Assembly: GCA_964451255.1 (NCBI GenBank)
Contig: CAYVHL010000004.1
Coordinates: forward strand, 1-64,000
Length of the DNA: 64,000 bases
Direction of reading: 5' to 3'
From: JAHBTB01 sp964451255
Lineage (GTDB): Bacteria > Armatimonadota > Fimbriimonadia > Fimbriimonadales > Fimbriimonadaceae
The notes beneath the pieces were generated by a model. The model was given only the letters and a program-made list of their open reading frames with translations. It did no database searches and was not told where the DNA came from. Each line of letters begins with the position of its first letter. Positions within the stretch are counted from its first letter, which is position 1. The translations under genes were made by a program, and so were the position numbers. This document shows, one piece after another, positions 1 to 7,474 of this stretch.

Positions 1-65
1 CCCATGCCACCACCCCGTCCGCCTACTTGTCCCGTTCCGCCCCGCCCTAGCATAAAAGACATTCG

Positions 66-96
66 CCCGGGGGCTTTTCCCCCCCCCCCCCCCCCC
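66..96 (+). repeat. C18 homopolymer tract after a G-rich arm
   Basis: Eighteen consecutive C residues run from 79 to 96. They follow CCCGGGGG and a short CTTTT loop, so the G5 at about 69-73 can pair with part of the C run to form a small hairpin. The tract ends about 50 bases before the ATG of the cysteine-rich secreted gene at 146. Homopolymers this long are prone to slipped-strand change. Nothing else is recognised in bases 1-145. Confidence 0.8.
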
Positions 97-145
97 AGCC
101 CATTCATTGCCCTTGGTATACATTGTCATCGAAAGGAGTCATTTC

Positions 146-496
146 ATGAACAATAGCTTGACGATATCGTTGGCCTTCGCCATCCTCTTTTCCCTGGCAT
201 CTGGTGCAACAAGCCCAAACTTCAGGGAGCACAGCGATCCTGCATGGGGTGGTGGAACGGTCAACGCGGTCACGTGTGACAACTGTGGACCGGACACGAT
301 TGTGCGGCAAGACAACTTTACGAAGTATTCCGCCGCCTGCTGGTCGCAGGGCTCTCAAGAGATGTGGAAGAAATACTGGCTCCAGGCAAGCTGTGACAAC
401 GGCCATACCAGGCTGACCTGCCTCTCAACACTCGTGAGCCCTTATACTTGCCACGCATACATCTACGAACCCACGTGCACTCCATCCTGCAACTAA
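146..496 (+). CDS. Small secreted cysteine-rich protein
   Basis: A protein of 116 residues with no recognised family. The ATG at 146 was chosen because GAAAGGAG lies 8 bases upstream; an earlier in-frame start at 107 has no such site. The first 20 residues or so (NNSLTISLAFAILFSLASG) form a signal peptide. The mature part has eight cysteines, including CDNC, ACW, SCD, LTCL, YTCH, PTCT and PSC near the C-terminus, so up to four disulfides are possible outside the cytoplasm. Its end overlaps the pilin-like gene that follows. The exported disulfide-rich nature is inferred from sequence; toxin, binding or structural roles cannot be told apart. Confidence 0.75.
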   Translation: MNNSLTISLAFAILFSLASGATSPNFREHSDPAWGGGTVNAVTCDNCGPDTIVRQDNFTKYSAACWSQGSQEMWKKYWLQASCDNGHTRLTCLSTLVSPYTCHAYIYEPTCTPSCN

Positions 497-1179
497 AGCC
501 GGTTCCGCCAGATTCCGACACATCTTTCGACCGCGCATTCACCTTGGTCGAGCTCCTCGTCGTTGTTGCGGTAGTCGCATTGCTTGCTGGGCTCCTGACC
601 GCGGCAGTCCTTGCTTCAAAGCGTCGGGGACGCGAAGCATTCGACATCGGCAGCCTTAGACAACTGGGTGTCGCCGCCCAACTTTACACGGACGAGTACG
701 AGAAGGCGCCTAGCCTCGTGAAAGAACTGACCCAGTCTGAGATGACCCCTAAGAACCTGTGGTCTGGGGCGCTCGACTCGACCAAAGAAGGTATCCGGAA
801 CAGGCTCGTTGCCATCGGGGGGCGAGGCAAGTTCCAACCAGAGAGCTTCAGAATCACATTCTTACCAATTGGCGACCTGAACTTGGATTCTCGCCTTGCC
901 CATGATTCTACGATTGTGCCTCAGGAACGCATGAGCAATAGGGGATGGCTCATTGATCTTGGGCCCGCGAATATGAATTGGCAGTCGCATTCCGCCTACT
1001 TTGTCGTCGGTAGATACCATCGACTCCTCATGGATGGCTCGGTTCAAACAAGGACACACCAGCCAATAGACCTCGAAACGAGCACGGGGAGCCAATGCCA
1101 GCTCATGGAGACACTCTATGTTGATGTCTCTCGTGCTGATTACGATCATCTTTGCAGGGCCATCCTAAAGTTGCCATGA
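448..1179 (+). CDS. Type IV pilin-like (prepilin N-methylation motif) protein
   Basis: The segment FTLVELLVVVAVVALLAG at about residues 31-48 is the hydrophobic helix of type IV pilins and type II secretion pseudopilins, with the conserved Glu five residues after the cleavage site. The residue before Phe is Ala rather than the usual Gly, and the leader of about 30 residues is long. The start is uncertain: TTG at 448 or GTG at 475, neither with a clear ribosome site and both inside the preceding gene, so coupled translation is likely. The C-terminal half has YHRLLMDGSV, resembling the H-x-DG signature of pilin-like proteins in Armatimonadota and Planctomycetota. It is 243 residues from the TTG. 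Confidence 0.75.
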   Translation: MPRIHLRTHVHSILQLKPVPPDSDTSFDRAFTLVELLVVVAVVALLAGLLTAAVLASKRRGREAFDIGSLRQLGVAAQLYTDEYEKAPSLVKELTQSEMTPKNLWSGALDSTKEGIRNRLVAIGGRGKFQPESFRITFLPIGDLNLDSRLAHDSTIVPQERMSNRGWLIDLGPANMNWQSHSAYFVVGRYHRLLMDGSVQTRTHQPIDLETSTGSQCQLMETLYVDVSRADYDHLCRAILKLP

Positions 1180-1598
1180 AACAGGGACCACGATACCAAG
1201 GACTAACGGCTCTCTTCATCGTCTTGGCCATTGTGGCAACCTACTACTTGATCCAGTTCTTTAGCATGCGACTGGAGTTTTGGCCTGTCGCAGCAACGTT
1301 TGTGGAGGCCGTACTTTCTTGGGCCATTACGGGACTGGCGACCAGTCGAGTAGTTGGGTCACGGCTTGCAAGCGCCGGAGAGGTTCTCCTCTTCGGAGCG
1401 ATCTTTTCAGGGCTAAATCTTCTCTACAATGTCATATTCGAAGGTATTCTAAGGATTCCAAATTGGCCGCTGGTCGTTTTGATAACCTTCTCAGTTGTCT
1501 TCTTGGGAGGGTCTCTCGTAGCCTTTGCCGCAGGTAGAGGGGCGGCGTACTTCGAAGCCCGAGGAACTGGCGCAAGCATCGAAAGCCATGGGAAATAG
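1176..1598 (+). CDS. Small membrane protein, four predicted helices
   Basis: The protein has 140 residues and no recognised family. ATG at 1176 overlaps the TGA of the pilin-like gene (ATGA), which fixes the start and implies one transcript. Hydrophobic stretches at about residues 10-30, 35-57, 68-90 and 98-120 suggest four membrane helices. The C-terminal tail ends in an acidic-basic segment. The next gene encodes another four-helix protein of nearly equal size, so the two may be paralogues or a heteromeric pair. Base composition is visibly more AT-rich than the ribosomal and metabolic genes later in the window. Confidence 0.65.
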   Translation: MKQGPRYQGLTALFIVLAIVATYYLIQFFSMRLEFWPVAATFVEAVLSWAITGLATSRVVGSRLASAGEVLLFGAIFSGLNLLYNVIFEGILRIPNWPLVVLITFSVVFLGGSLVAFAAGRGAAYFEARGTGASIESHGK

Positions 1599-1986
1599 TA
1601 GGTCAGGTAAGGCAATTCTTGCACTCTTGTTGGCTATGGGCGCCAGTATCGGAGCCCTTTGTTGTGAAATCTCAGTCGGCCAATCAAGAGACATTATTGC
1701 GCTAGCGTACCTATATGCAGTCTTTGTGTTGGGATTTGCAATCGTTGAGAGCATACTTGCCGATTCGAAGTATTATGTGCGGGTCATGGCTCGTTTGCTT
1801 TGGACTTGGGCTCTTGCTTTGACATCATCGCTTGGATCAGCTTGGTATCTGGTTTGGGAGCAAATGGGATTGTTGATTTCGGTTCAGGTGGCGATTGAAG
1901 CAGGTTTGGCTTATGCGGAACTGCATCGCTGGCGATCCCCTCATGCATCGCCATCGACGGGACGGGATGGCGTCAAGGCGCTATGA
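1588..1986 (+). CDS. Small membrane protein, four predicted helices
   Basis: The protein has 132 residues; ATG at 1588 overlaps the previous gene by 11 bases. The frame is open further upstream to a TTG at 1525, but the ATG gives a short basic N-terminus (GNSRSGK) directly before the first helix. Four hydrophobic segments are seen, roughly residues 8-29, 36-57, 68-92 and 95-115. Size and topology mirror the previous gene. It closes a four-gene overlapping cassette (secreted Cys-rich protein, pilin-like protein, two 4-TM proteins). No function can be assigned. Bases 1987-2195 after it hold no recognised feature. Confidence 0.6.
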   Translation: MGNSRSGKAILALLLAMGASIGALCCEISVGQSRDIIALAYLYAVFVLGFAIVESILADSKYYVRVMARLLWTWALALTSSLGSAWYLVWEQMGLLISVQVAIEAGLAYAELHRWRSPHASPSTGRDGVKAL

Positions 1987-2195
1987 CGGATAGGAAGGAG
2001 TGACAGCTTGTCGCTAGAACCTCGTTGTATCGTTGAGGGGTAGACTCGGGTGGAAGGGAAAACGCACTTGTTCCGCCATCCTTAGCACCCACCCAGGAAG
2101 TGACCTCCAGGTGGCCGTAGATTTTGAGAGAATGCTCTTAGGGGCAGATCCATGCACAAGAGAATTTCCGGGTTGCGGTAAGCTAAGTGAGCGTA

Positions 2196-3035
2196 ATGGT
2201 TGAAATTCACTTCGGCGAGTGCTTGGATGTCATATCGCGTTTTCCGGCAGAGTCGTTCGATCTCGTTTATATCGATCCACCATTCAACACTGGGAAAGTG
2301 CAGTCCCGAAACCAAATAAGAACGAGCCCAGACGAGAATGGAGACCGCACAGGATTCCAAGGTAAACGATACCGAACAAGGCGAATCGGGCAGATGTCTT
2401 TCAATGACCAGTTCTGTGACTACTTGGGGTTTCTTGAACCGCGATTGGCCCAAGCCCACCGCCTTCTAAAGCCAAACGGGTCGTTATTCTTGCATATTGA
2501 CTATCGAGAAGTGCACTATGTGAAAGTCTTGCTCGACATGGTCTTTGGGCGTGACTCGTTCATAAACGAAATCATATGGGCTTATGACTATGGCGCGAGG
2601 GCGACCCGGAGATGGTCGCCAAAGCATGACAACATCCTCTGGTACGCGAAGGATCCCACAAACTACACATATCGATACGAAGATATTGAGAGGATCCCGT
2701 ACATGGCCCCTGGCCTTGTCGGGCCTGAAAAGGCCGAGCGTGGTAAGACACCGACCGACACGTGGTGGCACACGATCGTGAGCACGAATGGCCGGGAGAA
2801 GACCGGATATCCGACGCAAAAGCCGCTAGGTGTGCTGAGCCGCATCATCCGGGTTCACTCTAATCCCGGCGACCGTGTCCTGGATTTCTTTGCCGGCTCT
2901 GGAACGACCGGCGTAGCGGCAGCTAACCACGGTCGAGAAGCCGTCTTGGTGGATAGTAATCCGGAAGCGGTCGCAATCATGGCAAAACGGCTGGAGTTCG
3001 CCACACCCGCATTTTTCGGCTGCGAGCCTGAGTGA
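2196..3035 (+). CDS. Site-specific DNA methyltransferase (amino-methylating, beta-type motif order)
   Basis: It transfers a methyl group from S-adenosylmethionine to an exocyclic amino group of adenine or cytosine in DNA. The catalytic motif DPPF lies at residues 27-30 and the SAM-binding motif DFFAGSGTTG near 229-238, so motif IV precedes motif I, the beta-class order. PTQKPLGVLSRII before motif I is typical of this family. GTG at 2187 is an alternative start three codons upstream. Length (279 residues) fits a complete enzyme. No restriction endonuclease or specificity subunit is next to it, so it appears to be an orphan; the target sequence cannot be read from the protein. Confidence 0.88.
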   Translation: MVEIHFGECLDVISRFPAESFDLVYIDPPFNTGKVQSRNQIRTSPDENGDRTGFQGKRYRTRRIGQMSFNDQFCDYLGFLEPRLAQAHRLLKPNGSLFLHIDYREVHYVKVLLDMVFGRDSFINEIIWAYDYGARATRRWSPKHDNILWYAKDPTNYTYRYEDIERIPYMAPGLVGPEKAERGKTPTDTWWHTIVSTNGREKTGYPTQKPLGVLSRIIRVHSNPGDRVLDFFAGSGTTGVAAANHGREAVLVDSNPEAVAIMAKRLEFATPAFFGCEPE

Positions 3036-3181
3036 GCCTTGCGCCTGCCCATGCGAGCTACCCCGTGGCGATGAGGGGGGCCGATCCGCGAACCAGGATA
3101 GCTCCCGACAGGAATGACAGGTTTTAGGCTCAAATGTGGAAAACACACGCCTCGAAGTAGATAATTCAACAAAAACGTATG

Positions 3182-3187
3182 TATAAT
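3182..3187 (+). promoter_or_regulatory. Candidate -10 box (TATAAT)
   Basis: A perfect TATAAT lies in an AT-rich stretch about 85 bases before the terminator at 3272-3304. No convincing -35 hexamer is seen at 16-18 bases upstream. It would start a short RNA near 3194 rather than a protein gene, because no open frame follows on this strand. Confidence 0.4.
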
Positions 3188-3193
3188 CATATT

Positions 3194-3304
3194 CACAGGT
3201 GACATCTCAGTCGCCAGCAGGCAGAAGTCGCGCGGCAATACTCGCCGACGCGGCCCGAAAGGCAGCGATAACCCTGGGCCCAGCAAGGCCCGGGGATTTT
3301 TTTT
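3194..3304 (+). ncRNA. Candidate small structured RNA
   Basis: There is no gene between the methyltransferase and the convergent gene ending at 3358. This part begins just after TATAAT at 3182 and ends in an intrinsic terminator. In the middle is a hairpin at 3227-3254: GTCGCGCGGC pairs with GCCG-A-CGCGGC, ten pairs with one bulged A and a seven-base loop AATACTC. I do not recognise an Rfam family. It could also be a long 3' end of the methyltransferase transcript. Bases 3036-3181 show nothing else. Confidence 0.4.
3272..3304 (+). terminator. Intrinsic terminator
   Basis: CCCTGGGCC, loop CAGCAA, GGCCCGGGG (nine pairs with one G-U), then A and eight T residues at 3297-3304. It is a textbook Rho-independent terminator for plus-strand transcription. 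Confidence 0.85.
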
Positions 3305-3357
3305 GGTCACCCGAGCGTCGGTGAGGTTGGTTTCCTGACCAGAGGAGACGTCTTGTC

Positions 3358-4344
3358 TTACCCGCTCTTGTTCTTCCGAATCGCGACGAACCCGACTGTT
3401 ACTAGGCAGATAACGGCAACCCCGCCCGCCATCAACGCGAACACCTTCGGCTGCTCTGCCTTCTCTTTTTTCGCTTCTTCGTCCGTCTGTAACTTGCCGT
3501 TTTGCATGATCAAGACCTTTCCGCCTGTCCGGACAAGCGAGCTATCCGATATGCCGAACTGAAACACGGCGGGGTCGATTGATCCGTGCTTCTCGTCGAG
3601 GATCTGAAACGTCGTTGACAAGGTTCCGGCGTCGCGGGACTTCACCGTCGATATGTAGGCATTCGGATCTCCGGCTTTGGCAGGGTCATGCTGAAGGATT
3701 GCTCCCTCGAATCCGCCAGGTAGGCCGGGCAACGGCTCGTGGGCGACCTTGACGAAGTGAGATTTGTCCGCAGACAACTCAGCTTCGAGAGAGACCTTTC
3801 CCGCCACCGTCCACTTGAGAGTCCCATCACCCGTGGCGACGACAGAGTCGGATGCTCTGATTTGGTCTGGAAACCACGCTTTCCCGGTATATCCGAAAAG
3901 CTTCAAGACACTTGAGAACCCAGAGTTCCCATCGCTCACAGTGGTGCGGGACGGCGGACTGGGCTTAGCCAACATGGCGGCGAACACGGCGTCAGGGTCA
4001 GAAAACTTGCCTTTCAGCCTGACGACGCCGTCTCGTGTCTTGGGCTCCGACGTGACGATCTGTATCCCGACTTGGGGGTCGGTGAGCGGGAGATCGGGCC
4101 TGTACTCTCGGATACTGTCCAGTCTGAGTTGAGAACCGGTCAAGTACAACCGGTTCAGCGAGGTTTCACCCGAAGCCCCATTGGTCTCGAGGTAGGTGAC
4201 GGTCATGCCAGGCTTTGCCCTTCTGACAACAGCATCAAACTGGGCAAGGATGTCGTCCTCTTGAGGGCCTGCATAACACAGCGCGGGGCCGGAAAGAGAG
4301 GCCAACACAAGCCACGACCGTGCGAATTTGTGAATGGCTCGCAT
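3358..4344 (-). CDS. Exported protein with C-terminal membrane anchor
   Basis: The protein has 328 residues from the ATG at 4344; a TTG four codons earlier (4356) has AAGGA just upstream and is a real alternative. An N-terminal signal peptide ends near LCYAGPQ. The body resembles LolA/DUF-type outer-membrane lipoprotein carrier folds only loosely (MTVTYLE, RLDSI, LKWTVAGKVSLEAELSADK); no firm family is assigned. A final hydrophobic helix (FALMAGGVAVICLVTVGFVA) followed by IRKNKSG predicts anchoring with a short basic tail. The same plan (signal, beta-rich body, C-terminal helix, RKN tail) recurs in the gene at 8480-9508, so the two may be diverged paralogues. Confidence 0.7.
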   Translation of the reverse strand: MRAIHKFARSWLVLASLSGPALCYAGPQEDDILAQFDAVVRRAKPGMTVTYLETNGASGETSLNRLYLTGSQLRLDSIREYRPDLPLTDPQVGIQIVTSEPKTRDGVVRLKGKFSDPDAVFAAMLAKPSPPSRTTVSDGNSGFSSVLKLFGYTGKAWFPDQIRASDSVVATGDGTLKWTVAGKVSLEAELSADKSHFVKVAHEPLPGLPGGFEGAILQHDPAKAGDPNAYISTVKSRDAGTLSTTFQILDEKHGSIDPAVFQFGISDSSLVRTGGKVLIMQNGKLQTDEEAKKEKAEQPKVFALMAGGVAVICLVTVGFVAIRKNKSG

Positions 4345-4578
4345 AGCTACCCGCAAGTGTCCTTATAAGTGTACTGGGTCGAGATCATTGTGTCGCCGCG
4401 TTCACCAGATTACACGGGGGGGTATGTCAACTCTATTGCAATTGATTTCAAGAAATTGCTCCAAGTCTGCCTGAGATGGCTACCGATATCAGGAAGAGGT
4501 TGTCGAAACACGTGACCTCTCGCCGATCGGGCGTGGTCGCAGAGCCAGAGCCTCAGACCACGTAGAATAGGGCCACTC

Positions 4579-6501
4579 ATGGCCTCGCAAAGGAAGATCG
4601 TTGTCGTCGGCGGTGGCCTGGCCGGCTTGATGACCACGATGAAGCTGGCCGAAGCCGGCCACAAAGTCCAGCTCTTCAGCCTCGTCCCGGTCAAGCGCAG
4701 CCACAGTGTCTGCGCCCAAGGCGGCATCAACGGCGCGGTCAACATCCGTGGCGAGGGCGACTCGCCCTACCTCCACTTCGAAGACACGGTCACGAGCGCT
4801 GACTTTCTGAGCCATCAGCCGCCGGTCATGCGGATGGCCGAGCGTGCCCCGGCGATCATCTTCCTGCTCGACCGGATGGGTGTTCCGTTCAACCGGACGT
4901 CCGAGGGCCTTCTCAGCTTCCGCCGGTTTGGCGGCACGCTCAAGCACCGTACAGCTTATGCCGGCGCCACGACCGGGCAACAGTTGCTTTACGCCCTCGA
5001 CGAGCAGGTCCGCCGACACGAGGCCGACAAGCAGGTTGAAAAGTACGAGGGCTGGGAGTTCTTGTCCCTGATCAAGGACGCCAAGGGCGTCTGTCGGGGG
5101 ATCGTCGCCCAGAACCTCCGCACGATGGCGGTCGAGAGCTTTGCCGCGGACGCCGTCGTGATGGCCACGGGCGGCAACGGGGTCATCTTCGGAAGGACCA
5201 CAAACTCGATCATCAACACGGGGACGCCGACCAGCATCTGCTATCAGCAGGGCGCGGTCTACGGCAATCCGGAGATGGTGCAGATCCATCCCACGGCGAT
5301 CCCCGGCGAGGACAAGTGCCGGTTGATGAGCGAGTCGGTGCGTGGCGAGGGCGGCCGCCTATGGACGCCCAGGGATCCTATGGACACCCGGCGGGCGATG
5401 ACGATCCCCGAGGCCGACCGGTGGTACTTCTGTGAGGAGTTCGACCCCGTTTACGGCAACCTCCTCAGCCGTGACCTGGTCAGCTTCATCATCTACTGCG
5501 TCTGTCGAGCAGGCAAGGGCATCAAGGGCAGGCAACAGGTTTATCTGGACATCACCCACCTGCACCAAAAGCTCGGCATGTCGCGCGAACTCATCTACGA
5601 CAAGCTCGGCGGCGTGTTGGAGATATACGAGAAGTTCATGCGGGAGGACCCGGTTGACAACCCGATGCGCATCTATCCCGCCGACCACTACTCGATGGGT
5701 GGCCTGTGGGTCGACTACGAGAAGGGGCACGACACGACTTTGGACGAATCCAGCGTCCGCAACCAAGCGACCTCGATCCCTGGGCTCTATGCGGCCGGGG
5801 AGTGCGAGTATCAGTACCACGGTGCGAACCGACTGGGCGCCAACTCACTGCTGACCTGCTTGACGGGCGGGGAGATATGCGCTTTGGGCGTCCTCGCCTA
5901 CCTCAAGAACGCGCCGACGGACGACCTCTCGACGGCAACGCTGGACGACGCCAGGCGTGAGCAGGAGGCGGCCTATAGAGAACTCAAGCAGACCAAGGGC
6001 TCAGAAAACCCCTACCGTCTGGCGAGTGAGCTCAGCCAGACGATGTGGGACTACTGCGGCATCTGGCGTCTGCAGAAGGAGCTTCTCGGCGCACGGGACA
6101 AGCTGGGCGAGCTCGGCGAGCGGGCCAAGCAGTGCGCTCTGCTCGACGCGGGCGACTGGGCCAACCAGGCGGTTCCGTTCACCCGGCAGTTGGGCCACAT
6201 GATCGAGATGTCCAAAGCGATCGTCGGCGGCGCGATCGCCCGTGATGAGTCGCGTGGCGCCCACTTCAAGCTCGACGAACCAGAAAGGGACGACGAAAAC
6301 TGGTTGCGCACCACAAAGGCGACCTGGTCGCCGTCGGGTCCGGTGATCGACTTCTCGGAGAAGGTGGAGTGCAACACCATCTCTCCGCGACCCCGCAAGT
6401 ACAAGATCAACCAAAACATGGTTGCCCGCTTCGTGCTTGGGGAAGACGTGTTGCCGAAGAAAGAGGGAGGCGCCGCCCACACGCCTCAGGTCTCCAGCTA
6501 A
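4579..6501 (+). CDS. sdhA: Succinate dehydrogenase/fumarate reductase flavoprotein subunit
   Basis: The FAD subunit of complex II, which interconverts succinate and fumarate. The dinucleotide fold VVGGGLAG is at residues 9-16 and the covalent FAD histidine at His42 in RSHSVCAQGG. HPTAIPG and HGANRLGANSL match the substrate site and the C-terminal flavin loop. It is 640 residues, the length and style of the non-proteobacterial SdhA type found in sdhCAB operons. No iron-sulfur subunit or membrane cytochrome subunit flanks it: upstream is a convergent unrelated gene, and downstream a single-cluster ferredoxin. Its partners must lie elsewhere, or this copy works differently. Whether it runs as dehydrogenase or reductase cannot be told. 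Confidence 0.93.
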   Translation: MASQRKIVVVGGGLAGLMTTMKLAEAGHKVQLFSLVPVKRSHSVCAQGGINGAVNIRGEGDSPYLHFEDTVTSADFLSHQPPVMRMAERAPAIIFLLDRMGVPFNRTSEGLLSFRRFGGTLKHRTAYAGATTGQQLLYALDEQVRRHEADKQVEKYEGWEFLSLIKDAKGVCRGIVAQNLRTMAVESFAADAVVMATGGNGVIFGRTTNSIINTGTPTSICYQQGAVYGNPEMVQIHPTAIPGEDKCRLMSESVRGEGGRLWTPRDPMDTRRAMTIPEADRWYFCEEFDPVYGNLLSRDLVSFIIYCVCRAGKGIKGRQQVYLDITHLHQKLGMSRELIYDKLGGVLEIYEKFMREDPVDNPMRIYPADHYSMGGLWVDYEKGHDTTLDESSVRNQATSIPGLYAAGECEYQYHGANRLGANSLLTCLTGGEICALGVLAYLKNAPTDDLSTATLDDARREQEAAYRELKQTKGSENPYRLASELSQTMWDYCGIWRLQKELLGARDKLGELGERAKQCALLDAGDWANQAVPFTRQLGHMIEMSKAIVGGAIARDESRGAHFKLDEPERDDENWLRTTKATWSPSGPVIDFSEKVECNTISPRPRKYKINQNMVARFVLGEDVLPKKEGGAAHTPQVSS

Positions 6502-6510
6502 TATCTAAGG

Positions 6511-6744
6511 GTGGCGACTGGTAAACACGTTTACGTCCGGGACGACCTCAAGGTGAGGTGGGATCCCACCGTCTGCGAGCATTCCGGCATCTGCGTCAGG
6601 GGGATGGTCGAGGTCTTCAATCCGCGCCGCCGCCCCTGGATCATTCTGGAAAACGGTGACCCGGACGCTATCCGCGAGCAAGTCCGGAAGTGTCCGAGCG
6701 GTGCGATCAGCTTGGTCGACGACCCTGCCGAGCCAGAAGCCTGA
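6511..6744 (+). CDS. Small divergent 4Fe-4S mono-cluster ferredoxin-like protein
   Basis: The protein has 77 residues and starts at GTG 6511 with TAAGG directly upstream, nine bases after sdhA. Cys22, His24, Cys28 and Cys61 occur as C-E-H-S-G-I-C and, later, KCPSGAIS. This matches the Fer4_19 (YjdI-like) pattern, which has three cysteines and a conserved His instead of the usual four cysteines. RPWIILENGD between them is also typical of the family. The close spacing suggests co-transcription with sdhA. Electron transfer is the expected role; a direct link to SdhA is inference from position only. Confidence 0.8.
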   Translation: MATGKHVYVRDDLKVRWDPTVCEHSGICVRGMVEVFNPRRRPWIILENGDPDAIREQVRKCPSGAISLVDDPAEPEA

Positions 6745-6751
6745 CTGCGGC

Positions 6752-7432
6752 TTACCCCTTGAACCGCAGAGATTTGCCGATCTGATCAAACAGCTTTTCT
6801 CTCTCCGCCATCTTGCCAGACGCGCAACTGATCGTGATTGTGTAGACCTTCTTGTCGTGAAGGTACTGAAATCCCAAGATGTCGTAGTCGGCTCCACCTG
6901 ACTTGGCCTTGGCCTTGTATCGATACACCTTCTCGCCACCGACATCGACGAGGCCCGCCGTCAGGCCGGGGTCGTCGAACATCTGCTTGAACGTCGCCGT
7001 CAGATCCGCCACCGCCTCATCAGTGAACGTGGGCGTGTCGCCTGGCTGCACGTTGACGTTGACGTTGTCCACGAACACCGGCTTGTCGGAAAGGAGGGTG
7101 GTGTCCACGGCATAGACCTTCACCGACTCGATCTGGTTGATCTGGTCTATCTGGCTCGCCATCGCTGAGCGGTCCTTCTCCAGCTTCACCCTCAGTTCGG
7201 TCGTTTCCTGTGAGTCGCCCGTCAGCGGAACCCAGCCGGCTGGCAAGCCGATCGTGAACGAACCGTCTTTGGCCGCCGCCTCATGGAAGCCCTCTGGGAG
7301 TTCCGCCCTTGATGCGGCTGGCTTGGCAGCGTCAGTGGCGGCAACGGGCTTCTTCGTGACCTCGGCAGGAGGCTGTTGTGAGCCACATCCGATGCAAAGG
7401 AGCGCGACAAAGAGGCCGACTGTCAGGCGCAT
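6752..7432 (-). CDS. Predicted lipoprotein
   Basis: The protein has 226 residues. The N-terminus MRLTVGLFVALLCIGC ends in a lipobox, with Cys16 as the lipidation site. A linker rich in Ala, Lys and Pro follows to about residue 45, then a globular domain (FTIGLPAGWVPL, ending ISCASGKMAEREKLFDQIGKSLRF) that resembles PsbP/DUF1795-type lipoprotein domains. That family link is from general pattern, not a search. It is convergent with the ferredoxin gene, with seven bases between stops. A role at the envelope is inferred; no substrate is evident. Confidence 0.72.
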   Translation of the reverse strand: MRLTVGLFVALLCIGCGSQQPPAEVTKKPVAATDAAKPAASRAELPEGFHEAAAKDGSFTIGLPAGWVPLTGDSQETTELRVKLEKDRSAMASQIDQINQIESVKVYAVDTTLLSDKPVFVDNVNVNVQPGDTPTFTDEAVADLTATFKQMFDDPGLTAGLVDVGGEKVYRYKAKAKSGGADYDILGFQYLHDKKVYTITISCASGKMAEREKLFDQIGKSLRFKG

Positions 7433-7474
7433 GCGCCATTCTGGATCAGTAGTCGTCCTGTCCGCTAGTCCCGG

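Noticed and set aside
1..145. C-rich run as a terminator of an upstream gene
   Set aside because: A G5-C5 pairing is possible but there is no T run on the plus strand, and no upstream gene is visible.
4489..5289. Long open frame on the minus strand within sdhA
   Set aside because: Frame opposite a GC-rich conserved gene; low-complexity Asp/Arg/Val content, no family resemblance.
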